Counted from the first letter of the stretch, positions 20,501 to 33,080 are shown. The stretch: 64,000 bases of DNA from Beta vulgaris subsp. vulgaris (GCF_026745355.1 NC_079206.1:3217800-3281799), one strand, 5' to 3'. The notes: generated from the sequence alone by a model not told the origin. Program-made: numbers and translations.

Positions 20501-23500
20501 TATGTGGGTTTTGGTGTACCAAAGTCACTCAAGTAGCGAGCATAGTCTTGTGGTGATGACCTCTCCAGTCTTGGAAAATCACATGCTAGATGGTTCCCGG
20601 CATGAAGGATGACACCAACCACAATAGCTGCAGCAATTGTCTGCATAATTCAACAGTAAAAATTTACAAGACAAATACATGGAGAAATTAAGAGCATTTG
20701 GATATGAACTACAAGACTTGCCATGTGAGCTAATAATACCCCTCAATGCTTAACCACCCTAAGAACATTTCAAGCAGATTCATCAAAACAGTTGCTTAAG
20801 GAGTTCAGATGAAGGAAAAGTCACTGAACAGGTCTGCTGGAATTTTAACATGGTAGGCCTGTAAGGTTATCAGTACAGGACAAGAGATGCAAGCCGCAGT
20901 TATAACATCTATTTCTTACTATGCCACTGCTCAAAGACATTAGCTCTTTCTTCTATTAAAAGCATACAAATAAAGATGACATAAAGGCTTAATGACGAGA
21001 TGACAAAATACATACGATCATTCAAAGTATGGCTAAGTACTCAAGTAGCAATGATAAGAACTGGCAGTGTCAACCACAAGTCAATCAAGAACAATAAATG
21101 TCAATTTATTGGCATCATGAATCTTCAGAATCTAACAAAATTGCAGAGATATAATCAACAGTTGCAATATGAAATTATACGATTACATTGTGATAAGGTC
21201 AAGCTGGAGGCAGTAACATTGAATTTTCAAGAAGAATCAGCAAACAACTCTTTCCCACAAGCATAATGCAAGATTTCAATTTTAATTTCACTAGTATGAT
21301 GAACTGTAAATTTCTTTAGTCTAAATGCTTGATCACATTATCGAAGTTTTAGACATACAACTAAATGCTAAAATAACCAAGAACCATTCAGAAGATCTTA
21401 TTCTCCCCCTAACCCTATTTTCTCTCTTTACAGCTAGAATCTTTAAGTTGATGTTTTGGTACTCTTTCCCTTCCAAAATGATAGGCCGCCATCTGAATGA
21501 GAGTATATTCTTCTAAGATTTAAGGAAATATACCATAATCATTCTTGACTATTCGATCCTTAATACTCCCTCATGCTCATATATTCTCTCTTTTCTTTTG
21601 ATACCATTAAGGGTACTAAACTACTAATGTATTATACAACAACCAAAAATGAGTGACTAAGTCTAGAAAGTAGCTTATTATTTTGAAACAGTTTAAAATA
21701 GAAATTTGTGACCCTATTTACAGCAAAGGGAGTTTTAAGCTAGTAAAGGCAGTCACTAATCTTTCCCTGTGCAACATCCTTACATTTTACCCATGTCATG
21801 CTGCCAAATTGCCAAGGGCAAAAGGACCTGCCAACTAAACTAACTTGTTTCTTTGAAGTTACATTATACCATTAACTACCCAATACATCTCATTAGGTTC
21901 CCACCTAGGGCGAGGAAACTCATGCAGCATACAAATGGTCACCAACAATTTAAGTATACATACTAATATGAAAAAGGTCAAAACAATGGTGCTGACTTTC
22001 ACATCAGAAAGTATAATTGAAAGGGGCCCACAAAAAGAAACGTATAAGATAAGCATATAAAAAAGGCAAAGTGTAGTAGGTATACCTTGTGAAAGTTGAT
22101 ATTGTCGTCAAAGGGCACAATATAAGCCAGCCTGGTGGACCTAATCCAAGTTATGGTGTTCCTACATACTGGAAACAGTATCAGAGCCATATTCAACTTT
22201 AAAATCTCAGCTGCACCTTTAGCTGTAGTAAGGCAGTAACCCATAACTTGGAATGCGGCTTTGTTTTTATACTGAAAGAACTTCCATAAGAACAAGCCGA
22301 TCATAATCAAAATCCAAAGACTTAAAACCCAAATCCTCTTCCAATTATCTTGTAGAAAGTAGAACATTTTTGTTCTCATCCTTTGCATTGGGCTCTTATA
22401 TCTAAGTCCATGTAAATTTTGGCTTAAAGCTTGGCTTGTATAGCTTAGTGCCTGACTGTAGCTCAAGTACGTGTCTTTTTGCAACAAAAGTGTCTCCAAT
22501 TGCCACAACTGCATTTTTAGGCAAACAATATATCAGTATAGAAACAGAAACCTGATCTTGTGCATTTATTTGAGCTTTAGTGCGGTGTACCAGAACCTAA
22601 CAATATTTAGTCTACATTCCATGATGGAGGGATGCCTTGATGGGTAACAAACTAGCAACTATTAAGTGTCGGATCTGCACGTGGGAGAGACATGTACATA
22701 GGTGTACTTGTGTCAATTTAAAAAGTACATTCCCTTGGTTTGCCAATAGATGTTTTTCTTTTGACAATTCACATATCTACTTTGAAAATATTTTAATTTT
22801 ACTAATGTAGGAATACAAAGGTTACGAGGTAATATTGGATTTTCACAATATAATATATTCATAATATCAATCTAATATTTACTACTCCCTCCGTTTTCTT
22901 TTACTTTTTCTATTTGGAATTTTTTGTGAGAGAAAATTGGTCAAAGTAGGAATAATTTTCGAAAACGAAAGGAGAACTAGATCACTAAAGATATTAATAG
23001 TTAGTTTGACTATTGGCGGATTGTGAAAGTCATATTGGAACATTACTTCACAAATGAAATAAATGTGTATATATATATTCACCCTCCGTCTCTTAATAGA
23101 TTTTTCATTACTTCAATGCACGTTTTCCGATGCATGTGTAGTATCATTATTATTTTATCTACATATTAGTAAAAAAAATTAAAAGTTTGATTTCCGCAAT
23201 GAGACGAATCAAACAAGGCCCACATGACTATGTTTTATCTTATATATTGGAATTTTTTTTGCGAATTCTCTTTATCAAGGAAATATGGAATCATGGATAG
23301 CTACTTAATGGACCGGCAGTAGGTTATCAATGTAGATGAAGATTTGGTGGCCTTCAAAAGCCAAAGTGATAACTACTTCTACTTCCTAAGCAAAACGTAT
23401 AATAGCTTTGAGCCATAGCAACTAGTTGTTGAGCCCAAACAATGCTCCGGACGCTTTATTTGAGTTACATTTCATTAGTTTGGTTTATGGACTTAAAGCT

Positions 23501-26500
23501 GTAAATAAAATCAAATTTTCCCAAGTCACTTTTAAGTTTTAAATGTTACAAAAAAAAACCATTCTCTAGGTGTCGTCGTACAAACATTGAAATTTTCTAC
23601 TTCTACCAAGATTTGAAATTGGTCTACCATGTACGAGATAAGAAGTCATACCATTAAATCCAAGAAGTCATACAATGTGATGTATCGAGTCTCTAAAATA
23701 ATTTCTTTTGTTTTTGGGCCTCCTTTCAAGAAACCGTGCTAAGAATAATTTCCTCTTGGCTATCGTCACACAGGGTCATTCATCCAAAGGCCCAACAAAC
23801 CCCAAACCCCCCCTCCTCCAACATTGAAATATTTTACTCCCATTTAGAAGATAAGAAACAATACCATCGAATCCAAGGATCGTCCTTGATCTCTAAATTT
23901 TTTTCTCGAAATGGAGCATTTAAGATTTTAAGGCTATCAACTTAATAGTATAGACTATAGACGGTATAGTGGAGGCCTGGAGGGGGGAGTTAATACTCCC
24001 AAACAAATATGTTTAATTTTCTTTGTTGAAAACTTTACGGAAATTAAACCAACTACGGCGTGTGTAGAAAAAGGGAGGTAAAAAAAGTCACAACGCAAAA
24101 GAAAATAAAAGAGAGGCGAGGTCGTCTGACGGTAAGAGTCACGGACTGCTTAATAAATAATAATAGACAGAATACCACAAAATGTGGGGGGAGTAAATAA
24201 AGTAATAAAGTGGATCGTATAAATTGGGTTTTGTGTTTAATCCGTGAAACGGGTTTCAATTTCACGCCAACAACCGTCCTGCAAGGCTGTTTAGTCCGCA
24301 ATTTAGATCATGCTTTCATATACTTCATCCGTTTTTTTTTACTCGTTACACTTCTCATTTCACGGACTCCTACGCAATTTTTGGAGAAGAGAGAGGTAGA
24401 GAGTAAAAAAGAAAAGGGACCCATGTGGGATGAGAGAGATAAAGAGAGTTTATTGCCCAAAAAAGAAGTGTAACAAGTAATGTGAAACTTCCCATAATGA
24501 AAAGTGTAGCGAGTAAAAAGAAACGGAGGAAGTATGTAAAGAGTAACAACGACTTCCAGGAAGTATAAAAGTACTAGTGTGCTAATGTCAAATGTGCGTC
24601 TGTCTCTTAAGTTGACTTCCACTTCCATTTTTTAAGATCGCATCATTTTTATTTATGAAAAGCTCTTAATCATGATTATAAGAAATGTGTTAAAATGACA
24701 TTCTTTTTCAAGAGCTATATAGCATTTTAAGTTCCAAGCAACAAATTTGACACTATAATTATTTTCTTTTCCAAAGTGAAGTTTGTTTATATTACCTTTT
24801 TTATACCTACTTTCGAAAATAACTACCTTTTGAGGAAGAAAACGAAGTTGTTTTCTAACAAAGTCCAAGTAACAAGTTTGGTTTCATCTGGATTCTGGGT
24901 TAAAGTTTGGCTTGTGGATTCATAGGATAAAGAGTTGTAATGATAAAAAAAAATACTTGTTATACTTGTTTAACTATCTTTTCTTGGTAATTTTTAATTT
25001 GATCAGAAAATCACATATAATGAATTTGCTAATGAAGGTTATAGATTTTATCAACAGGAAGAAACTTATAAAACTTGCCGCTCATGGTTATTTTGGTCGA
25101 TTGATTTTCAATTTAACATTTCTTGTTATTTGCACTTCTTCTTAGTTGTTTGGCTTGTAATAGGTATTTGGTTTACTATTTTACTCCATCCGTTTCCTAA
25201 AGATCTTCCCTCTTTCCGTTTAAATACGTTTCCAAAAGATCTTCCCTCTTTTACTTTATTCCTTATTTGGAAGTTTTTTTTTCCCTTTTGATCCTCTCAT
25301 GTCTCTATCATATGGTCTACCATTACATTATTAATTCAATTTTACTCCCTTTCTCTCTCCTACTTTAACCCCTTTTTATTTGTTTATTTAATTTAACCCC
25401 TCTCTCTCTCCTACTTTACGTCTTTACCCACCCCACACCCCACACAAATGAATCTTCCTTGGTATCTATAGAAACAGTAACAAGAAAGATCTTTAGGAAA
25501 CGGCGGGAGTAGGTACTAGTATTATGATTTTCAACCTAAATGGTTTTAATTTCAACCAATCTATAGTTGATGGGGCACTCGACACGATGGATTCAATGAA
25601 ATTTCCAACAAGCAACCATATATGGTTGTGTTATGCTCGCTAGGGATATTATAGCTAGGGGTGTGCACGGGACCGGACTGCATCGGACCGGAACCGGTTG
25701 GATCGGTGGACCAGAATTTGTCTTTTCTTGGACAGGAGCGGATTGGAATTTTTCCGGTCGAGTCTGGTCTTGGACTGATTGGACCGGAATATATATTTTT
25801 TATTTTATTTAATATATTTATAAATTAGATATATTAAAATTATATTTTTAATAACAATAATCCTAAAGTAATAAATAGTAGGTTTTCAAATTTCTAATTT
25901 TCTGCCTTTTAAAACTTTTTTTAACATATAAATTTTTTTTTGCTAAAATAATAGAAATTCTGGTCCAACCAGTCCGGACCGGACCAGAAACCCGGAATCG
26001 GGAATTTTTGTGGACCGAGGATCGGACCGAAATCTCCGGTTCGGATCAGGGACCGGTTTGTGCACACCCCTAATTATTGCAATATGCACCCTCTATTTTC
26101 GAATAGTTGTAATGCTTTGACTTTACACTTTACACTTTACGCTTGTAATGCACAACTTTGGTCATTACTATCTCTATTTATCTATTTATGATATTAAAAA
26201 AAGTTGAAATCTTGTAATATATATCAAGATCAAACTAACAACTTACATACTAAAATTGTATTATATATTAGTCACAAAATTTCCGATTAAAACACATAAT
26301 TAGTGCAAAAGTCAAAATGTTGCAAGTTTGCAACTAAGTATCATTCAAGCAACCACGAGATCATGTATATCCGATAGATGGTGACAAAAAAGTTACAACC
26401 ATGGAATAAATTGGAGAAAATAGCAGTACCTCAATATATCCAAGCCCTTCTGGATCTAGTTCTTCCATGATTAAAGCTGCATATTCCTCAGCTTGATCTT

Positions 26501-29500
26501 TTAATCTTGACAACTTATTAGCTGATGCACTTAACGTTATGATCTACACGACATTGTAAAAGAATTTTAGCTCCAATAGTAAAAAAAAGAAAAAAAAAAA
26601 CTTATGTAGCTGAAAAGAACAAAAGTTTGTGTTCATTAGTAACGACTTTTAGAATTTCTATATTATATTAGTAATTAGTATAAGCATAACAATTAAGAAA
26701 TTTGTTTCAAATATTCAAGCAATTTAACTTTTGTGATTTTTCAATGCGATTGGACATATATCGTCATCAGCAACCTACCTAACCGTATAAAATGCGTTAG
26801 GATGAGGCAAACTTGAGAAAATTTTACCAATGACGTGTTTTAGCTTCAATAAGATAGAATATTCTAAACAATTCGTTGACGGCCTCCCACCTAGTTTACC
26901 AACTCCAAGTCTCCAACACTTCCAATAAAGGAACTAAATCAACAAATTTTGGGAAGAGACATATATAGTTAAGATTGGAGTATACAATCAACTAACTATA
27001 ACATTACACAAGAATTATATTTTGCATTTCCCTTCTATTTGAAAATTACTAGCTTTTATGTGCACGCGATGCGTGCGTTAATTTCAAAGTTTGTTATTCT
27101 ATTAGATACTCCATTCATACTTTACTTATGATTAAACTTAAATGTGAAAAATTCAACAGTTAGATGAGTTTAGATATATTAATTCGCTAATGTAAAAAAA
27201 TAAAAAGGTTGTGAGTGATTGTTAACATTAATTTTTTGTGAATGAATATTGAACAGAAAGAACAAAATAATGAGTTGGTTTAACTGAATATCCAAAGGTA
27301 GTGAATGTTCAGACTTTTCATGTGCACGTTATGTATGGCATCTTTTTTAATAAGGTATAAATATTTTGTCTATTTAATTTTTGATTGAAGTATTTGATCC
27401 ATATACCATTTTAAACTTGTTTTAAATGACAAGTTGGAATGAAGATTTTTAAATGATTTGCTTTTGTAATTTTTTTCATTCCATTAATTAAATCATTAAG
27501 GGTATTTTAGTCACTTCAAAAGAGGACACCACACCTCCTCCCTTGGCTTATATAATAGAGATAATCAGATCGCTTCTTAAGTTTTAACCTTGGGGATTTG
27601 ACAAAATTCTCTATTTCAACTTATCAACCTTATACAAGTACAACTGTGCAACATAAATTGGTTAGTGCGACAATATAACACGATAAAATAATTTCGGATG
27701 CATACTTACTATGTTAAAGTGTAATTATAATTTTATGATAATACTATATATTAAAAATCACGTATGACTTTTGTTTGAAGTAATATGACTACAATCTATC
27801 GATTTTTTTTGTCTATTATCATCTAAGATAAGCATTATCATAGCGATTACGTAAGATTTATGAGCCTTGATTGCCTAAACTTGGCAAGCACAATCCCATA
27901 TAATTCATCAACCAAAGAAATGAGCACGAAATCTCCGCATATGATGATAGAATAGTATAGGATGCTACAGAACATGGGAAGCGTAACACATGAGGAAAGT
28001 CTCAGAAGATATTAAATAAAGAAATGAAGCTTAACATCTACCCAATAATATCCCGTTTGTAATTGGAGTTGTTGGATCTTTCCTTTGAAACTCTATGCTC
28101 AATCCTAGCCACCAAAAACGGCCTAACCCGCAATTATTAACTAGAAAAAATTAAAAAAAAAGTACGCCTATCATGTAAACCGACCATCGTTTCGCTGACC
28201 CTCTCTATCATATACATTACCTGATTACCATGCACATTTGCTGAGTTGACACTTGACAGGCGCGAAGTAGTCAGCGCAAGATTAATTTTAGGTCGTCCAC
28301 ACATGACATATTGTGTCCTACTTTCATGCATGGACAACATACTCAGGCCTTGTTTGGTTTACAAAACAAATCATGAGAAGTGCAAATTTTTAGGAAGTAG
28401 AAGTATATGAAATTGTTTGGTTGGCAAAATCATGGGAATTTGCATTCTAGGAAGTTCTACTTCCTCCAAAATGGAGGAAGTTACTTACCTAGGTCCCCCT
28501 AGGTAAGTAGAGCTTCCCATATCAACCAAACACAATTTTACACTTCCTAGGAATTTCGAATACATAGGAAAAATAACTTCCTATGAAGTATGACTTCCTA
28601 TATACAACCAAACAAGGCCTCAATTAGTTATGACATTGAGCAAATTAAGCTTAACCCAGTAGTAAAAAAAAATTTATATTGAAGTTGGGGGTTTTAATCT
28701 CGATTAGGGGAATTTGGGGAGAAGGTTTTTCTTTATCATTCCTCTACTTTCAAAATATCTGCGTATAAACCCAGACCGGATTAACTTATAAGAGGTTCCG
28801 ATAGCATTACTTTTCATCTTCATCTAACAAAACATGTAAACTTAAAAAATAAATGAAAATATTTACCTCTTTAACTTCTTCTTCGGTCAGGCGCCCATCA
28901 TCATTTTTATCCACCCTACAAAAGAAATGTAATGAGAACTATCAAAAATTTACTCTCTTCTGTCCCATAATACAGTACCTACTTCATTTTTGATGGGTCA
29001 AACTTTAAAATCTTTGACCGAATATTCTCATTTGTATATATAAAAAAAAAACATATTCATGTGGGATCTTGTTATATTCGTCTCAATGTGTAGTTTCATA
29101 ATATCAACTTTTTATATTTTTTATTACTACGGAATTGAAGATATTAAAGGTCAAAGTTACGTCTTGGAAACCATGTAAAAAAGAAACAAGCACTATGTTA
29201 TGGACGGAGGGAGTAGTACCTAAAGAATAGTTCAGGTTTAAGTCACCCTTGGAAAGCTAAATTAATTAAATGTCTTACCAATTACAAGTTAAATTAAAAT
29301 ATATAAAATATCACAAGGATTGTTACGCCAGCAATTGAAGGAAGATTTGAATATATAAATGAAATAAGTACGATATGTAATTTAACATTATTTCTCAGTT
29401 TCATAGGTGGCACAGACTAATGATTCTCTCAATTACTAATCATATCTTAATCTCATATGCATAAGCTGTTGAGCATAATTTTCATGCTTAAATTTAATCT

Positions 29501-31158
29501 TTGTTAATTCTTTCAACGTTAAATTAATACATAAGTTGTTTTTTATAATAAGATATATACTCATACATTAGAATTTCAGAAAAGAATGAATGCCAGTGTC
29601 TTGATTCGTTTGCAGTCTCTTTTATGTACTCCACTCGAATACTCGATGTTGGACATACTTAGAAGCAAACAAAAAAATGAATTATTTTCCTATCTAAACT
29701 CTTATCTTGAATGAAAAAAGGTGACTTCATATAGGGGAAAAACCCATATAAGGAGTAAAACAGAAGCGACTAAAATAAGTTTTTGATCTTAAATTTTCCT
29801 CCTAACATATCAAGATTATGTTTTCATTGCCTTGAAACTCTAAATAGAGGTCTCGTAGTATATTAGCATAGAAAATAGATCTTTGTTTATTTTTTTATTT
29901 TTAATTTATTTTTTGAGGGGATTGATCTTTGCTAATCAATATAAATTGTTGTATAATTCTCAAAAAATTAGTGTTTAATTATTGATGCCCAAAAATATTA
30001 AAAAAAAAAAGACAAACTGGGCATAATTTGAATGTTACCTAGTTACAATTCTTACAAATATAAGTTCAAAGAATGTCACAAGTGGTAAGCACACTATAGG
30101 GAAGTAGGGAATAGTAGTAGAGAAATAACTAACAAGGAACAAAAGTACTGCATACTTGAATCAGCGAATATTTAACAATTAACCACATAAAGTCGAATTT
30201 TGAATATTAACTTCAATTATTTATAACTTTTATTATCAATTAATAAAAATTATAAAAAGTTGATTATAAAGATATACATTGAGACGAATCAAACAATGTC
30301 TTAATAAAGTGGGTTACAATATGAAAATAGTACAAAAGTCAAAGTGAAACAACTAAGAGAGTAGTTTTTCCTATTCGACTTTTGTACTATTAAGTATTAA
30401 CACTTCAATACTTTGACCATGATTTTAACTCATTTATATAGAAATTGTTATTAGTTCAACTTTATTGGATTTGTGTGACTATATATATATTCAAAATATC
30501 ATATTTTTTGGCGTTTTTACTATAGATAATTAAGAATATTAATAGTCAAATTTTATTTCCAAACGTAAAAGTCAAATTGGAGTGACTACTCGATTTATCC
30601 CGTAATTAAATACATAGTAATTTTTATCGCATGCAAATGAATCAAAAAAGGCATCACTAGACTATATATTTCTTATACATAAGGAATAATAATTAAACAA
30701 GGCTAAGTGGTGAATAGTAATTACTCTGCAAGTATAACATTTATAAAGAACGAATGAAGTATGTTGCAAACATTCCAATATAAATATTGCAAAAATCAAA
30801 ATATTGCCATTATCCAAGGGCCAAGAAGTATTAGAGCTTTTTTTTTTTTTACAGGAATAAGTATTAGAGCTGAGTGACACTCATATAAGAAATATCCAAA
30901 TTTATCAAGGTATAACTATATTATTTCCTCCGTTTCAATTTAGTTATGACACTTTCTATTTTTAGAAGTTTCAATTTAGTTGTAACGCTTTTATTTTGGA
31001 TAATAACTTCTCTCCATCTCTCTCCTATCACATGAAATCCTTTTATTTTCTTTCTCTATTTCTCTCCTCTCTAAAAATTGCCTAGTAGCCCGAAATTTAA
31101 AAAATATCACAACTAAATCGAAATGAAAAGAGTACTTGAAATATGGTCAACTTGAGAG

Positions 31159-31192
<34 letters not shown>

Positions 31193-32406
31193 AAGACAAT
31201 TTAGTCATTTTAGCACGGGGAAGTGGGGAACCAACCAATACACCATAAACTCCTCAAAGAGCACAATAATACTCCACCATATGCATGAGTGATAAGCCCA
31301 ATGTTGGAATTGTACTTAATAGGCCAATAATTAGCTTCACTCACTCATAAGTCATAAACTCATAAATCATTAAGCAATAACTATAATAATTTAATGAAAC
31401 TAATTACAACAAATCAATCATTTAAAAGACTAATTAATTAATGAAAATGAATACGTACATGTCGAAGAAGATCTGCAGACGAGAATCGAAACTTTGATCT
31501 GTAATCTGAGACCAATACTCATACAATTCATCCTTACTAATCTTCTCCACCTTCAATCTTCTCCTCCTGCTCAACGCATCAAACATTTCTAACGCGAATT
31601 CCTTGGAATTCAACATACCTAAAATCCACAATTACATAATCAGATTATTAAAACTTAAACTCAAAAATCATATCGAAATCGATTAATTTCAATTTATATG
31701 AATAAAAATTCATTCTACCAATGCATTCAGCGAAATCGATTCGATATAGAAATTCATCTTTAGCAAGCTTCTTGAAATTATTCTCAACTTCACTCCAAGT
31801 TGCATTTCCTTTACTACTAATGAATCTAAGCCCTTTCAAAGCTCGTTTAGCACCAGAACGAGTTCGATTGAGTTGCGCCAGCTGTTTACGACGATTCCTC
31901 GCTGCAATCGCCGGGTCAACTCCGGAGTCAGAACCTTTCATAGAAGGCGAGTTACTCAAGAACTTTCCAGAGAAACGTTTCGTCAATTGAGCAGAGAATG
32001 ATTGTTTCGCTCTACTGATTTCCGCTTTAAGCTCATGTGAGAATTGCCGTATACGACTACTAGACGACGTCGTTCGACGAATCGCCGGCGTACGAGATGA
32101 AGACGACGATGTAGGAGGAATATCGAAGGAGGAGAGAGAATTATGAGTAGCCGATGAATCGACATTTAGCGACGCCGGTGCCGGAGAAATTGTGTTCGCC
32201 GGCTCGACGCTTCGGAGAATGATAGTTTCGTCGTCTTCGATGTCTAGGGTTACTTCGACGAATTCTTCGGCGTTTGAAGGTGGAGTTGAATATCCCGACG
32301 CAGTGACGTCACTTCTCGGCGAAGATCCGGCGCTTATCGCCGGAGCTGGTGTTCGAATGTTATCGGACGCCCACCGGCGTAATTCATGCCTCGAATATCC
32401 TCTCAT
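17517..32406 (-). CDS. RBOHF: Respiratory burst oxidase (NADPH oxidase), RBOHF class, 14 exons
   Basis: Exons, in transcript order: 32406-31719, 31618-31459, 28915-28867, 26543-26430, 22508-22086, 20640-20257, 20159-20064, 19929-19814, 19437-19270, 19183-19024, 18818-18651, 18570-18442, 18267-18189, 17626-17517. All junctions are GT-AG, all phases agree, and the sum is 2844 bases (947 residues); Arabidopsis RBOHF is 944. The enzyme moves electrons from cytosolic NADPH through FAD and two hemes to apoplastic oxygen, giving superoxide. Domains: regulatory N-terminus ([20 protein letters not shown] near 48-67); EF-hand loop [12 protein letters not shown] (about 285-296) and a weaker second one; ferric-reductase membrane region about 375-630 with heme histidines in HAGNHLACD and [15 protein letters not shown] motif HPFSITSAP (about 678); NADPH motifs [14 protein letters not shown] and [15 protein letters not shown]-terminus KFEFHKENF. 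Calcium binding and N-terminal phosphorylation are the family's regulators. Introns 2-4 (2543, 2323, 3921 bases) are enlarged by transposons. Confidence 0.96.
17824..17914. mobile_element. Very short Stowaway-like MITE in RBOHF intron 13
   Basis: A 91-base hairpin starts CTTCCTCCGTTCCATAATAA, ends with the inverted copy TTATTATGGAACGGAGGAAG, and is flanked by TA on both sides. It sits in the last intron of RBOHF. Confidence 0.85.
20641..22085. other. RBOHF intron 5, no complete repeat seen
   Basis: A 1445-base intron with ordinary AT-rich content. A few open frames (21000-21266, 21325-21516) are chance. I see no TIRs, target duplications or RNA gene. Confidence 0.4.
22884..23280. mobile_element. 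Degenerate Stowaway-like sequence(s) in RBOHF intron 4
   Basis: TACTCCCTCCGTTTTC at 22882-22897 starts one element. A second start, CACCCTCCGTCTCTTAATAG, follows near 23082. The shared MITE core GAGACGAATCAAACAAGG and CACATGACTATG is at about 23202-23235. The right ends are eroded, so the number of elements and their limits are uncertain. Confidence 0.4.
24323..24532. mobile_element. Stowaway MITE in RBOHF intron 4
   Basis: The left end CTTCATCCGTTTTTTTTTAC and the right end GTAAAAAGAAACGGAGGAAG are inverted. TA dinucleotides flank both sides (24321-24322 and 24533-24534). The interior also folds (TTACACTTCTCATT against AATGAAAAGTGTAG). Confidence 0.8.
25184..25509. mobile_element. Stowaway MITE in RBOHF intron 4 (family A)
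   Basis: The left end CTCCATCCGTTTCCTAAAGA is inverted with the right end AAGATCTTTAGGAAACGGCG...GGAG; TA flanks both sides. The same element, in opposite orientation, is at 53989-54306; both contain the words AGATACCAAGGAA or their complement and a T-rich CTCTCTCCTACTTTA segment. Confidence 0.85.
25656..26072. mobile_element. hAT-like MITE in RBOHF intron 4
   Basis: Inverted ends TAGGGGTGTGCAC and TGTGCACACCCCTA. Flanks ATTATAGC (25648-25655) and ATTATTGC (26073-26080) form an 8-base target duplication with one mismatch. Both arms are full of GGACCGG/CCGGTCC repeats. The truncated copy at 8086-8482 belongs to the same family. Confidence 0.85.
27049..27561 (-). mobile_element. Small non-autonomous Helitron in RBOHF intron 3
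   Basis: On the minus strand the element begins TCTCTATTATATAAGCC after an A and ends in the hairpin GCACGCATCGCGTGC (6-base stem), followed by ACATAAAAGCTAG and then T. An A|TC start, a CTAG|T end and a hairpin just before the end are the marks of plant Helitrons. At 513 bases there is no Rep/helicase. Confidence 0.75.
28346..28619. mobile_element. Tourist/PIF-Harbinger-like MITE in RBOHF intron 3
   Basis: Ends GGCCTTGTTTGGTT and AACCAAACAAGGCC are perfect inverted repeats. TCA flanks both sides (28343-28345 and 28620-28622), a 3-base duplication as used by PIF/Harbinger elements. The centre is a strong palindrome (TTACCTAGG/CCTAGGTAA around 28497). Confidence 0.85.
28953..29213. mobile_element. 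Stowaway MITE in RBOHF intron 2
   Basis: CTCTCTTCTGTCCCATAATA at the left pairs with TATGTTATGGACGGAGGGAG at the right. TA flanks both ends. It starts only 38 bases from exon 3 on the intron side. The core has CATGTGGGATCTTGTTATAT and TTCGTCTCAATG, shared with other copies. Confidence 0.75.
30175..30350. repeat. Degenerate MITE core in RBOHF intron 2
   Basis: The words TTGAGACGAATCAAACAATG and the A+T setting match the middle of Stowaway elements elsewhere in the window. Termini are not recognisable. Confidence 0.3.
30924..31132. mobile_element. Stowaway-like MITE in RBOHF intron 2
   Basis: TTTCCTCCGTTTCAATTTAG at the left is inverted with CTAAATCGAAATGAAAAGAG at the right. Both ends are flanked by TA. 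A 40-base pure A tract follows at about 31150-31191. Confidence 0.7.
31150..31191 (+). repeat. Poly(A) tract in RBOHF intron 2
   Basis: About 40 consecutive A bases after GAGAG. On the transcribed strand this is a poly(U) run some 270 bases into the intron. Confidence 0.9.
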
Positions 32407-32900
32407 TTTTAGTTTTTACAAAACAAAAACAAAAAGTCAAAACAGATTTTTCAACAACTAATTCCAGAAAATTGATTCACCATTGAATAATTCTTGTTAA
32501 AACGAGTCGGAGAATGAGAAAATGGATGCAAAAAACGGAGTAAAAAGTGAGGAGATGATGATGATGATGATGAGAGAGAAAGAGAGAAATGAAAGGATGA
32601 AAAGTGGTAGTGAGTATGATTTTATGGTGTTTATTCTCTTTATTGGTGAGTGGGATTGTGGGCATGGGTGGATGATGGTGGTAAGTGGTAACGCGGATGA
32701 GAGTGAGAAAACAGAAAGACGAAAAGGGAGGGAGAAACTAGAAAGAAGGAAAAGACTATAAGGAATTATTTGAAACTGAAAAAGGTTTTTTACAAAAATA
32801 GAATTTGGGTTGTCATAAATTTTTGGGTTTTAAACTGCATCTATATATACTTATACTTGGCTATTTGCAGAGTCGACACTCGAGAGATGATATCATACAC
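32407..32900 (-). promoter_or_regulatory. RBOHF 5' leader and promoter region
   Basis: Directly upstream of the RBOHF ATG on the minus strand. A CT/CAT-rich stretch (about 32545-32600; TCTCTCTTTCTCTCTC then repeated CAT) resembles a plant pyrimidine patch. A TATATATAG word on the minus strand near 32844-32852 is a possible but distant TATA box. The start site cannot be fixed from sequence. Confidence 0.3.
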
Positions 32901-32964
32901 ATATTTTATTTTATTTTATTTTATTTTGGACCTTTTCTCGAAAACTCGTGGTAAGATAAATTTG

Positions 32965-33080
32965 GGTTTTTTTTTTTTTTTTGAGGGGAATTATCAGTGT
33001 AACCTCTAAAAAAAAAAAAAGATTACACTGATAATTCCCCTCAAAAAAAAAAAAAAAAAGGTTACACTGATAATTTTATT
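32965..33080. repeat. Near-perfect palindrome with poly(T)/poly(A) arms
   Basis: GAGGGGAATTATCAGTGTAA (32983-33002, preceded by a T-run) is followed after a short A-rich spacer by its exact inverse TTACACTGATAATTCCCCTC and an A-run. A third partial copy GGTTACACTGATAATT starts at 33060. The hairpin arms are about 35-40 bases. Origin is unknown; two opposed retroposon tails would give this shape. Confidence 0.8.

Noticed and set aside
31721..32461. Plus-strand open frames over RBOHF exon 1
   Set aside because: They are antisense shadows of the GC-richer first exon. No domain or initiation context supports them.
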